From a bacterium (GTDB lineage: Bacteria > Patescibacteriota > Saccharimonadia > Saccharimonadales > Saccharimonadaceae), in NCBI GenBank assembly GCA_027451105.1, contig DAIDKB010000044.1, positions 56,664 through 120,663 of the forward strand: DNA of 64,000 nt, given 5' to 3'. Positions within the stretch are counted from its first letter, which is position 1, and each line of letters opens with the position of its first letter. Below the pieces are notes generated by a model. That model was not told where the DNA came from, made no database searches, and saw nothing but the letters and a program-made list of their open reading frames with translations. Position numbers and translations under genes: made by a program. Shown one piece after another: positions 34,914 to 42,477 of the stretch.

Positions 34914-36260
34914 ATGGAACAGCTAAATCAAACTGAAAGTATTGATAATTTATTTAATCAGATACTTGAGAGTGAGCCGAAACTGGTTACTAATTTTGTG
35001 CCCGAGGCGGCGAGTGCGGCGCAGCAAAAAACAGACTTTATGGCGGCCAATATTCGTAACCCAAATCATCTGTATGATCGCCTTGATAGTATCGATTTTG
35101 AAAAGTCATCGGCTAGCATTATGGCAAGCGGCGAGCGCCTGCTAAGCCACCCTGATCTTGACCCGAAACAAAGTGCCATTTACGGTGAGTTTATTGATGG
35201 TTATCTCAAAAAAACCCGCATGCTAGAACTAGCGCGTGGCTTTAAACATGCCGATAATCCAAATGAAAAAGCGCATTTAAAAAATGAATATATGCAGCTT
35301 AATATTGAACTCTACGGTGAGCCAGATAAAACTACCTACGAATCATTACTGCAAGAAAAGCTACAAAAAATTGATCAAAAGGTAGTTGGCGAAACCGGCC
35401 AGCGCCTTAAGAGTGAGCTATTTGATATGCTTGATCATCAGTCAGATGGCGCTCAACCCGAGCGATTTAAGCCATCGAGCCAGACGCTAGAGTGGATGCA
35501 TGGGGTTGTCGAGACGCTATACGGCGATATGCTTTCACATGTTCCCGAAAAAGCTACCTTCACCAATAACGAAGTTGCTGCCATATTTACTGATATTATT
35601 GACCAAGAATTTGGTGAGTCGGCCCAAGGTTGGCGCGTTGATATCGAAAACGCCAAGGCAATTAACGTCAAGACGGCCGAAAAGCGGATTGTCATTCCCG
35701 AGAACCGAGCCGACATGAACGCTGCTGACTTAAAGGCTCTAATTGTCCACGAACTGGGCGTACACATGATGCGCTCAATCATCGGTAGCGAGACTGACCT
35801 ACTACCGCTGCGGATTGGCCTAAATGATTACTATGATGCTGAAGAGGGTCTGGGTGTAGTTATGGAGCAGGCGCTAAAAGGTAAATTTCGCGAGAGTGGT
35901 ATTGACCATTACGTTACTGCTGGCCTAGCTTATTTTGATGAAAAGGATTTTCGCGATACATTTGAAATCAAGTGGCGATTGTCGGCTTTGAGCTTGGCGG
36001 CCGATGGTGCTGATGTGACCGATGAGATGATTGCAAAAGCTAAAAACGGCGCTTATGGTGGTGTAATGCGTAGCTTCCGTGGAACCGATGAGTTGCCCTG
36101 GTTTAAGGACCTCTCGTACTATAATGGAGCTATGGATGTATGGAAACATCTTGAAAATATTGCCGGCGATGATTTGAAATTTATGTTTGTTTTGATGGGC
36201 AAGGCCAATCCGGCCAATAAGCAGCACGAACACATTTTGCTTGAAACGCGAACCTTATAA
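34914..36260 (+). CDS. DUF1704/MATCAP-like metalloprotease (QEGLA-motif family)
   Basis: 448 residues. The zinc motif HELGVH (279-284, HExxxH) and the downstream EEGLGVVMEQ (310-319) are the defining pair of the DUF1704 family, whose eukaryotic members (MATCAP) remove C-terminal tyrosine from tubulin. Bacterial relatives are often labelled flavohemoglobin expression-modulating QEGLA proteins. The N-terminal 190 residues are helical. It is followed by two ATP-grasp ligases and a RimB-like protease, so it probably trims C-terminal residues of the same peptide or protein that the ligases extend. Confidence 0.85.
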   Translation: MEQLNQTESIDNLFNQILESEPKLVTNFVPEAASAAQQKTDFMAANIRNPNHLYDRLDSIDFEKSSASIMASGERLLSHPDLDPKQSAIYGEFIDGYLKKTRMLELARGFKHADNPNEKAHLKNEYMQLNIELYGEPDKTTYESLLQEKLQKIDQKVVGETGQRLKSELFDMLDHQSDGAQPERFKPSSQTLEWMHGVVETLYGDMLSHVPEKATFTNNEVAAIFTDIIDQEFGESAQGWRVDIENAKAINVKTAEKRIVIPENRADMNAADLKALIVHELGVHMMRSIIGSETDLLPLRIGLNDYYDAEEGLGVVMEQALKGKFRESGIDHYVTAGLAYFDEKDFRDTFEIKWRLSALSLAADGADVTDEMIAKAKNGAYGGVMRSFRGTDELPWFKDLSYYNGAMDVWKHLENIAGDDLKFMFVLMGKANPANKQHEHILLETRTL

Positions 36261-36291
36261 ATTAACCATAATAATCGGAGTGCTATAGATT

Positions 36292-37293
36292 ATGTATATT
36301 AAGAATGACCCCTATGCATCGTACAAACTATTGCGCAAAGAGTTTGAAAAAAGAGGTTATAGCGTAACCGAAGACCGCATTAAAAACAGTCGGTCGGTAA
36401 CTTTTACGAGCCCCGCTGGCCGTAGTTGGCAAGCTTTGGCAGCGCACATATCGTACCCCTTTAATACGAAAAAAATTCGGACGGTCTCGATCAATAAAGA
36501 GAAGTCATACGCACTGGCCAGCAGTATGGGAGTGGCGACGCCTTATACTCGACTCATCACGAAGGACGACCAGTTATCGCCAGGTGAGGCGCATGAGCTA
36601 CTTGGGCGATTTAACCGTCTAATTGTCAAACCGGCACAAGCCTCACTTTCACGCGGGCTGACGCTTGATATTAATTCGCAAGCGGCGCTCAATAAGGCGA
36701 TTGCCTACGCCCGTACGATATCACCTAGGGTGCTCGTTCAAGAGCAGGTTGAAGGTGAAGAAATTCGGTTTACGGTAATTGATGGAAAAGTGCGAGCGGC
36801 AATTTTACGTCGTACGCCACGGGTGGTCGGTAACGGCCATTCAACTATTGCACAGTTGATTGATGCCGAAAATGCTGACCGTCAGCAGCTGCAGACGGCC
36901 CACGTGACGTATCCACTGCTAACTGGTGATATTATTGACCCGTCACTATTAACCAGTAGCAGAGTACTTGGGGAGGATGAAATCCTAGAACTTAACCGGG
37001 CGACTATGATTAAAAATGGCTGTTCGGTCTATGATGTTTTAGGGGCTGTCGATCCGTCGTACATCGCGCCAATCGAACAATTGGCCAAGGTGTTAGGTGC
37101 TAAGTTTGTGGTGGTCGATATGTTTTTAAAAGATTTTACTCAGCCCAAAGCCGACGGCAACTACTGGTTTATTGAATTTAATACCGCACCGGTCTTAAAA
37201 ATGTTTTATGGGTGCCGTGATGGCAAGGTGTATGATATTGTGCCGGTTTTGGTTGATGTAATCGATAAATGGCTGCATAATCCAGGCGCTTAA
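36292..37293 (+). CDS. ATP-grasp ligase, cyanophycin synthetase/GshF-like
   Basis: 333 residues. ATP-grasp layout: NKEKSYALASSMGVATPYTRLI, RLIVKPAQASLSRGL (ATP-binding lysine), VLVQEQVEGEEIRFTVIDGKVRAAI, then RTPRVVGNGHSTIAQLIDAEN. The last motif is typical of the ATP-grasp domain of cyanophycin synthetase and bifunctional glutathione synthases. The closing WFIEFNTAPVLKM supplies metal ligands (Glu, Asn). It forms an amide bond between amino acids or a peptide and an amino acid; the substrates are unknown. A CGGAG ribosome site precedes it, 31 bp after the protease gene. Confidence 0.82.
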   Translation: MYIKNDPYASYKLLRKEFEKRGYSVTEDRIKNSRSVTFTSPAGRSWQALAAHISYPFNTKKIRTVSINKEKSYALASSMGVATPYTRLITKDDQLSPGEAHELLGRFNRLIVKPAQASLSRGLTLDINSQAALNKAIAYARTISPRVLVQEQVEGEEIRFTVIDGKVRAAILRRTPRVVGNGHSTIAQLIDAENADRQQLQTAHVTYPLLTGDIIDPSLLTSSRVLGEDEILELNRATMIKNGCSVYDVLGAVDPSYIAPIEQLAKVLGAKFVVVDMFLKDFTQPKADGNYWFIEFNTAPVLKMFYGCRDGKVYDIVPVLVDVIDKWLHNPGA

Positions 37294-37295
37294 TA

Positions 37296-37324
37296 TTGAC
37301 TAAAATAATTTTTTATGATATTGT
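37296..37324 (+). promoter_or_regulatory. Promoter within the cassette, before the RimB-like gene
   Basis: TTGACT (37296-37301), 17 nt, TATTGT (37319-37324), 11 nt before the ATG. It may give a second, nearly leaderless transcript for the rimB-like and rimK genes. Confidence 0.5.
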
Positions 37325-37334
37325 ATTTTAACCT

Positions 37335-37787
37335 ATGAAAGATATGAATGGCGCTACTACTATAACTGTCGGCTCGTTCGAGTACGTTAGTTTGCCGGGT
37401 CTTAAGATGGACAATATCATCGCCAAAATTGATACCGGCGCATATTCAGGTGCAGTTCATTGCACGGATATTAAAGCGGTCCGCCGGCAATCTGACGGCA
37501 AAAGAGTCTTACGGTTTAAGACATCAAGTCAAGACGAAGTTTTTGAATTCGAAGACTTTAAAACCGTCAAAGTGCGCAGTTCAAATGGCCAACAAATTAA
37601 AAGATATCTTATCGAAACGGATATAATTATTAAGCATAAGAAGTATACTATTCGTATAAGCCTAACTGACCGATCAGACATGCAAAGAGAAGTATTAATA
37701 GGAAGGCGTTTTCTGAGGGGTCATAATATGCTTGTTGACGTGCGCATTAATCAAGAATTAGATAACGATGGTGGAGGAAAAATATGA
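37335..37787 (+). CDS. RimB-like retropepsin (ATP-dependent zinc protease family)
   Basis: 150 residues. AKIDTGAYSGAVHC (30-43) is the DTGA active-site loop of retropepsin-like proteases in the RimK-associated family (DUF785/RimB). The later segment LIGRRFLRGHNMLVDV is the conserved second half. In known Rim systems RimB shortens glutamate tails added by RimK. Its stop overlaps the rimK start by 4 bp, so the two enzymes are made together. Confidence 0.88.
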   Translation: MKDMNGATTITVGSFEYVSLPGLKMDNIIAKIDTGAYSGAVHCTDIKAVRRQSDGKRVLRFKTSSQDEVFEFEDFKTVKVRSSNGQQIKRYLIETDIIIKHKKYTIRISLTDRSDMQREVLIGRRFLRGHNMLVDVRINQELDNDGGGKI

Positions 37788-38695
37788 AAATAGCGATTTT
37801 ATCCAACGGTCCAGGTAACTACTCCACGAAACGACTTAAGGAAGAGGCTATCAAGCGCGGCCATGAAGTAACGATAGTCAAATATCGTGATTGTTATGCG
37901 TCGATTGAGCAAAATCATCCAACGGTTAGCTATAAGGGTGAAGATTTAGGTTATTTTGACGCCATTATTCCGCGTATCGCTAGCCATATGACCAAGTACG
38001 GCACGGCAATTGTCCGCCAAATGGAGATGCAGGGCCTATATACGGTTTCAAGTTCGATTGCGATTGCGCGTTCCCGCGATAAACTGCGCAGCATGCAACT
38101 TCTTGCTAAATATGGAATTGGTATTCCAAAAACGGTTGTGTCTCGTAATACGACAGATATTGATAACTTACTTGAACAACTTGGTGGTATGCCGGTAATT
38201 ATTAAGCTGGCCCGTGGTACTCATGGTAACGGCGTAGTCTTAGCCGAGACGAAAAAAGCCGCTAAATCAGTTTTGCAGGCGTTTTATTTAACCAATGATG
38301 ACGGTACGAACATTTTATTACAGGAATTTGTGAAGGAATCGGCTGGTACGGATATTCGTGCCTTTGTTGTCGGTAGTCGTGTCGTTGCGAGTATGAAGCG
38401 TCAAAGCCTTGATGATGACTTTCGCTCCAACCTACATAAGGGTGGTGAAGGCACGTCAATTAAGCTGACCGATGAAGAGCGCAAAATGGCGGTGAAGGCC
38501 GCGAAGGCAATGGGACTTAATATTGCTGGTGTTGATATGATGCGCAGTGAGCGTGGTCCGCTTATCTTGGAAGTTAATGCTAGCCCAGGCTTTGGTATCG
38601 AAAAAGTTACTGGCCGCGATGTGGCTGGCGCAATTATTGAATACGTCGAACTTAACGCCAAAAGGCGCAACAAAAAAGACAAAGTCGGCGCTTAG
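37784..38695 (+). CDS. rimK: RimK-type ATP-grasp glutamate ligase
   Basis: 303 residues, the normal RimK length. N-terminal substrate domain (MKIAILSNGPGNYSTKRL), then SRDKLRSMQLLAKYGIGIPKT, MPVIIKLARGTHGNGVVLAE, LLQEFVKESAGTDIRAFVVGSRVVASMKR, and the metal-binding end LILEVNASPGFGIEKVTG. RimK adds Glu to the C-terminus of ribosomal protein S6 and makes poly-Glu. Here it may act on S6 or on a dedicated peptide. It has a GGAGG site and a 4-bp overlap with the protease gene. Confidence 0.92.
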   Translation: MKIAILSNGPGNYSTKRLKEEAIKRGHEVTIVKYRDCYASIEQNHPTVSYKGEDLGYFDAIIPRIASHMTKYGTAIVRQMEMQGLYTVSSSIAIARSRDKLRSMQLLAKYGIGIPKTVVSRNTTDIDNLLEQLGGMPVIIKLARGTHGNGVVLAETKKAAKSVLQAFYLTNDDGTNILLQEFVKESAGTDIRAFVVGSRVVASMKRQSLDDDFRSNLHKGGEGTSIKLTDEERKMAVKAAKAMGLNIAGVDMMRSERGPLILEVNASPGFGIEKVTGRDVAGAIIEYVELNAKRRNKKDKVGA

Positions 38696-38706
38696 AATAT
38701 TCCTGC

Positions 38707-38746
38707 TATAATGATGATTATGGCATATATGAGGGCTCCCAAGTGA
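38707..38746 (+). promoter_or_regulatory. Promoter with possible leaderless 8-codon leader coupled to the DUF192 gene
   Basis: TATAAT (38707-38712) ends 7-8 nt before an ATG at 38720. That frame runs ATG GCA TAT ATG AGG GCT CCC AAG TGA, and its TGA overlaps the GTG start of the next gene as GTGA. A ribosome loading on the leaderless ATG would stop on the downstream start. Confidence 0.45.
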
Positions 38747-39219
38747 AGCGCGCTAGCGGTGTTGGTGTAGCGGTAATTATAATCGCTGTCGTTGCATTGG
38801 TTATAGCTACGGCCATCATTATTATCTCGTCGACTATCCAATCCAGGACAACTCTTAACATTGGCGATGGTGTCTTTACGGCCAAGTTAGCAACGACTCC
38901 GTCGCAGCGAGATAAGGGGTTGGGTGATACAACGCTCGCCGTCGACCAGGCTTTAATTTATGCTTATCCAAGCGATAGTAAATGGCCGGTATCTGTAATC
39001 GGTACTAAGGCGTCGGTTGATATTATATGGCTTAACCAAGACAAAAAAGTTGTTTATATCGTTACTGATGCTTCACCTGATATTAGTAGTCAGACGGTAT
39101 TCTCTCCAAGCACGGCGGCTCGTTACGTCATTGAAGTTGCGGCTGGATCGGTTGATAATTTGAATATCAAGGCCGACAGTACAGCCGTGTTCGAAATTAG
39201 CGGCACGGAGATAAAATAA
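38743..39219 (+). CDS. DUF192 family protein, membrane-anchored
   Basis: 158 residues, GTG start. One N-terminal helix (about 5-28) and a DUF192 beta domain: FTAKLATTPSQRDKGLGDTT, LIYAYPSDSKWPVSVIGT, SVDIIWLNQDKKVVYIV, and VIEVAAGSV near the end. The family is secreted or anchored and of unknown role. The usual MxxTxxPLD-type motif is altered (WPVSVIG). The stop overlaps the start of the next gene by one base. Confidence 0.82.
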   Translation: MKRASGVGVAVIIIAVVALVIATAIIIISSTIQSRTTLNIGDGVFTAKLATTPSQRDKGLGDTTLAVDQALIYAYPSDSKWPVSVIGTKASVDIIWLNQDKKVVYIVTDASPDISSQTVFSPSTAARYVIEVAAGSVDNLNIKADSTAVFEISGTEIK

Positions 39220-39701
39220 TGAGTGTTGTCGTAATTTTAGCGGCCATTGCCCTGGTATTATTTGCTGTGTCATTTGTGAGCCGCCGTCGCTTTGGTTTGC
39301 TTGGTCTAGCACTTGCTGCTGGCTCAATACTCAGTAGTTTATGGGGTAATGATGCCAGTTTTGTGGTTGGAGCCTCTGGCCTGCCGTCAAGCCCACTAGT
39401 CACGGCCGCAACTTTATCCGTCTTGGTCTTATTGCCGTCAATATTGTTGCTATTTCATGGTTATACCTACAAAAATATTGCTGGTCGGGTGATTGGGTCG
39501 TTGATGTTTACGCTACTTGCCATGGCGTTTTTGGTCCAGCCCCTGGGCTACGCCCTGACATTACAGGGATTTGGCGCGAATACCTACACTTTGTTGGTTC
39601 AAAACAAAGATACGATTATTGGTTTTGGTATGATATTTGCGGTTGTAGACCTATTTTTCACAAAGCCAGCGCATTTGGCCGAAAAGAAGTCCAGACATTG
39701 A
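39219..39701 (+). CDS. Multi-pass membrane protein, unknown function
   Basis: 160 residues with five hydrophobic segments resembling small CvpA- or colicin V-like membrane proteins; no motif settles the family. It overlaps the DUF192 gene (TAATG) and should be coupled to it. The stop codon lies within a TTGACA that may serve the tRNA-Lys promoter. Confidence 0.6.
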   Translation: MSVVVILAAIALVLFAVSFVSRRRFGLLGLALAAGSILSSLWGNDASFVVGASGLPSSPLVTAATLSVLVLLPSILLLFHGYTYKNIAGRVIGSLMFTLLAMAFLVQPLGYALTLQGFGANTYTLLVQNKDTIIGFGMIFAVVDLFFTKPAHLAEKKSRH

Positions 39702-39727
39702 CAAACCACCTCTATTAGTGGTACATT
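39698..39727 (+). promoter_or_regulatory. Probable promoter of the tRNA-Lys locus
   Basis: TTGACA (39698-39703), 18 nt, TACATT (39722-39727). The spacer also contains a small hairpin (ACCAC/GTGGT), which could instead end the preceding operon. Confidence 0.4.
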
Positions 39728-39738
39728 TTTTAGAGTTG

Positions 39739-39769
39739 TTTAACAACTGATGGGACCATAGCTCAGCTG
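39739..39769 (+). pseudogene. 5' fragment of tRNA-Lys
   Basis: A 31-bp direct repeat, with two mismatches, of the region that starts the real tRNA-Lys gene 115 bp downstream (39854-39884). It includes the acceptor strand GGGACCA and half of the D-arm, then diverges. Some 45 nt later GGCTGCTCTAACC appears, the inverse complement of the missing D-arm part. It looks like a broken or rearranged tRNA copy and lies in the same transcript. Confidence 0.6.
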
Positions 39770-39866
39770 CCAAGGCGCTTGCGCCGATAAGATATCAATA
39801 GGCTGCTCTAACCAAGATAATGAATGGTTTAGCTGTGGACTGTATGTTCAATATTTAACAATTTAT

Positions 39867-39943
39867 GGGACCATAGCTCAGCTGGTTAGAGCACCTGCCT
39901 TTTAAGCAGGCTGTCGTGGGTTCAAGCCCCACTGGTCCCTCCA
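39867..39943 (+). tRNA. tRNA-Lys (UUU)
   Basis: 77 nt with encoded CCA. Acceptor GGGACCA/TGGTCCC, anticodon stem CCTGC-CTTTTAA-GCAGG, T-arm GTGGG-TTCAAGC-CCCAC. A truncated 5' copy precedes it and a duplicated 3' end follows it. Confidence 0.95.
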
Positions 39944-39983
39944 TAGAAATAGACTCACCTTGCGTGGGTCTATTTCTATGGAG
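39939..39983 (+). terminator. CCA-based hairpin after tRNA-Lys
   Basis: A perfect 16-bp stem, CTCCATAGAAATAGAC/GTCTATTTCTATGGAG, whose left arm contains the tRNA discriminator base and CCA. No U-run follows at once, so processing or partial termination may be its role. Confidence 0.7.
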
Positions 39984-40135
39984 AAATTATATGCGGCTTG
40001 TAGCCATGACGCCCGTAGGTTGGAGCGGGCGAAGACTGCCGGTGGCAGTCTGAGAGCAATGTTCCGATGACGATTAATCGTCAATCGTGAACTTGCGGGG
40101 TCGCCGGAGGTGACCAAGCCCCACTGGTCCCTCCA
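39944..40135 (+). repeat. tRNA 3'-end element E2 (structured RNA with duplicated tRNA-Lys 3' end)
   Basis: The last 21 nt of tRNA-Lys (39923-39943) recur at 40115-40135, 192 bp downstream. A T-stem-like GCGGG (40025-40029) and the second copy's CCCAC (40120-40124) bracket a structured insert in place of the T-loop. Its stems are 40033-40051, 40065-40087 and 40099-40115. The sequence is clearly homologous to E1 after tRNA-fMet, and stem positions change in pairs. With the following terminator it fills the gap before comEC. Confidence 0.75.
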
Positions 40136-40173
40136 AGAAAATACACTCATCACAAGATGGGTTTTTTTCTTGG
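40133..40173 (+). terminator. CCA-based hairpin ending element E2
   Basis: CCAAGAAAA pairs with TTTTCTTGG, again starting at the CCA of the duplicated tRNA end; the right arm is a run of T. Probably the terminator of the tRNA-Lys/E2 transcript. Confidence 0.65.
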
Positions 40174-40193
40174 AAAAAACTTAAAAAACGAAT

Positions 40194-40199
40194 TATAAT
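40194..40199 (+). promoter_or_regulatory. -10 box of comEC
   Basis: TATAAT ends exactly 7 nt before the ATG at 40206; a TTGGAA at 40170-40175 is the -35 candidate (18 nt). This supports ATG 40206 over the in-frame GTG 40200 and implies a leaderless mRNA. Confidence 0.6.
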
Positions 40200-40205
40200 G
40201 TGCCT

Positions 40206-41666
40206 ATGAACTGGTGGGCGCTGCGACGTCAATGGCATATCTCTTGGTCAATTGCCATATTTTGCGGTGCTATTATTATTGGTCTATTTGCGGCTCGATC
40301 GTTCCAAATCGTGTTATTTGGGTCGTTGGTCTTTTTATTACTTGGCCTAGCTATCAGTGTGGTTGGAATGAGGAAGCGTTATTTATACTTGATGCCACTT
40401 TTAGTTGTCGGTGGAGCAATTGTTGGTATTTGGCGCGGTTCGGTGCATAACAACGAGCTAGCTGATATGAAATCACTAATGGGCTATTCGGTGACTATAT
40501 CCGGCAGTGTTACAGATGATGTTGATAGCTCGGCCAACGGGCAACTTGCGCTTCGACTCAATGATTTGATTGTTAAGGACCGTACATTAAAGGGGAGCCT
40601 CTGGGTGACGATTAGTGATAGCGTGGCGGATATAAAACGCAGCGACAGCGTGACAGTATCCGGTAAAGTCGGTAATGGCTTCGGTAGCTTTGCCGGTTCG
40701 ATTTACCGGGCAAAACTGGTCAAGATTGTACGGCCGACTCCGGGCGACTGGGCGCTACGATTACGTGATTGGTTTTCAAGTGGCATCCACCTTGCAATAC
40801 CTGACCCGGCGGCTAGCTTGGGGAATGGCTACTTGGTTGGTCAAAAGCGCGCCTTGCCGGCTGATTTAATTGAGGCGTTGAAGATAGCTGGTCTAACACA
40901 CATTGTGGTAGCGAGTGGCTATAATTTAACGATTCTAGTACGGTTAGCGCGGCGCTTATTTGAGAAGTTATCTAAATATCTGGCAGCTTTGTCATCGGCT
41001 TTGATGATTTTTGGATTCGTGTCAATCACCGGTCTTAGTCCAAGTATGACCCGGGCGGCATTAGTGGCGTCACTTAGTCTGGCAGCTTGGTATTATGGGC
41101 GTAAATTTCATCCCTTGGTGCTATTGCCGATGGCGGCGGCAATTACCGTCTTGGTTAACCCTAGTTATTTGTGGGGTGATCTGGGCTGGCAATTGTCATT
41201 TGCCGCGTTTGCGGGAGTGATGATTTTGGCGCCGTTATTGCAACGTTACTTTTTTGGCGAGGCTAAACCGGGTATCATTAGGCAGATTTTAGGTGAGACA
41301 ATATCGGCGACATTGCTGACGGCGCCGATTTTAATCACTGCTTTTGGACAAATATCGAATGTGTCGTTGATTGCTAATTTGCTAATTTTACCATTTGTGC
41401 CGCTGGCGATGTTGCTGACATTTATTGCTGGTGTTGGAGCTTTGGCTGTGCCAGGCGTAGCGATTATTTTTGGCTGGCCGGCTACGACATTATTAAATTA
41501 TATGATTTGGGTGGCGATGGAACTTTCAAAATTAACGTGGGCGACGACTGTACTGCAAGTATCTGGTTTGGTCGAGGCAATTTGTTACGGCCTGATTATT
41601 GGGCTGTGTCTATATTTGTGGCGCGCGACTCATTACAACTTGGCAGAGGCTAATATTATCGAGTAA
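40206..41666 (+). CDS. comEC: ComEC/Rec2-type DNA uptake channel (without metallo-beta-lactamase domain)
   Basis: 486 residues. N-terminal helices, a small soluble beta domain (about 95-180), then the Competence domain: GLTHIVVASGYNLTIL, ITGLSPSMTRAALVASLSL, NPSYLWGDLGWQLSFAAFAGV. ComEC passes single-stranded DNA into the cell during transformation. The C-terminal nuclease-like metallo-beta-lactamase domain of longer ComEC proteins is absent. The type IV pilus cluster at 47-55 kb and RecA would complete an uptake route. Confidence 0.88.
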   Translation: MNWWALRRQWHISWSIAIFCGAIIIGLFAARSFQIVLFGSLVFLLLGLAISVVGMRKRYLYLMPLLVVGGAIVGIWRGSVHNNELADMKSLMGYSVTISGSVTDDVDSSANGQLALRLNDLIVKDRTLKGSLWVTISDSVADIKRSDSVTVSGKVGNGFGSFAGSIYRAKLVKIVRPTPGDWALRLRDWFSSGIHLAIPDPAASLGNGYLVGQKRALPADLIEALKIAGLTHIVVASGYNLTILVRLARRLFEKLSKYLAALSSALMIFGFVSITGLSPSMTRAALVASLSLAAWYYGRKFHPLVLLPMAAAITVLVNPSYLWGDLGWQLSFAAFAGVMILAPLLQRYFFGEAKPGIIRQILGETISATLLTAPILITAFGQISNVSLIANLLILPFVPLAMLLTFIAGVGALAVPGVAIIFGWPATTLLNYMIWVAMELSKLTWATTVLQVSGLVEAICYGLIIGLCLYLWRATHYNLAEANIIE

Positions 41667-41710
41667 TCTGTTATAATAGGTCTTAATTAGATATCGAGCG
41701 GAGATTTTTT

Positions 41711-42430
41711 ATGTCTGGACATAGCAAATGGTCAACAATTAAACGAGAAAAAGGCGCCAAAGACGCCAAGCGTGGCGCCATCTTTACGCGCATTGGTAAT
41801 CAAATCGCAATCGCGGCCCGAAGCGGCATTGACCCAACGATGAATTCAGCCCTAGCGATGGCTATCGAAACCGCCAAGCAGGCTAATATGCCAGCTGCTA
41901 ATATTCAGCGTGCCATCGATCGCGTAGCTGACAAGAATGCGGCGGTTTTGGAAGAGGCAACTTATGAAGGCATGGGCCCGGGAGGCGTTGGTATTATTAT
42001 CGAAACTGCGACCGACAACAAAAACCGAACTTTTCCAGAAGTCCGTTCGGCGTTAACTAAAAACGGTGGACGTGTCGCCGATAGCGGCAGCGTGATGTTC
42101 CAATTTAGCCGTAAGGGTGTGATCCGTGTTGCTGCCACTGGTGAAGATGCACTTCTAGCGATTTTAGATGCAGGCGCCGAAGACGCTGTTGAGGAGGATG
42201 GCGCGATTACGGTTTATACTGACCAAAAAGAATTAGCCAAGGTTCGCCAGGCTATCAAAGATGCTGGCCTAACTGTTGAGGAAGCGTCGCTACAATACGT
42301 GCCGAATGCGAATGTTGTCATTGATGATGTCGAAACCGCCCAGAAAGTTATGAAGATTATGGACGCCTTAGAAGATTTGGATGACGTTGTTGACGTTCAT
42401 ACTAACGCTGATATTACAGCTGATATTTAA
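41711..42430 (+). CDS. YebC/PmpR family DNA-binding regulator
   Basis: 239 residues, standard length. Starts MSGHSKWSTIKREKGAKDAKRG, with the GGVGIIIETATDNKNRT and GSVMFQFSRKGVI motifs. Family members are transcription regulators, and some relieve ribosome stalling at proline runs. It precedes the lamin-tail protein and ruvC; YebC next to ruv genes is a frequent bacterial arrangement. Confidence 0.95.
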   Translation: MSGHSKWSTIKREKGAKDAKRGAIFTRIGNQIAIAARSGIDPTMNSALAMAIETAKQANMPAANIQRAIDRVADKNAAVLEEATYEGMGPGGVGIIIETATDNKNRTFPEVRSALTKNGGRVADSGSVMFQFSRKGVIRVAATGEDALLAILDAGAEDAVEEDGAITVYTDQKELAKVRQAIKDAGLTVEEASLQYVPNANVVIDDVETAQKVMKIMDALEDLDDVVDVHTNADITADI

Positions 42431-42442
42431 TAAAAATTAAAC

Positions 42443-42471
42443 TTGTGTTTTGCTGAGAATTTATATATGCT
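42443..42471 (+). promoter_or_regulatory. Promoter of the lamin-tail protein gene
   Basis: TTGTGT (42443-42448), 17 nt, TATGCT (42466-42471), ending 7 nt before the ATG; leaderless arrangement. Confidence 0.45.
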
Positions 42472-42477
42472 TTTAGT

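Noticed and set aside
40099..40135. Possible twister ribozyme, suggested by GGTGACCAAGCCC
   Set aside because: The AAGCCC part is simply the tRNA-Lys T-loop; in E1 the same place reads AAATCC, and the rest of the twister core is missing.
39902..40153. 83-aa minus-strand frame over tRNA-Lys and E2, partly similar to the frame over E1
   Set aside because: The similarity is explained by the shared RNA insert; the frame includes two tRNA ends and has no ribosome site. Covarying stems argue for RNA rather than protein.
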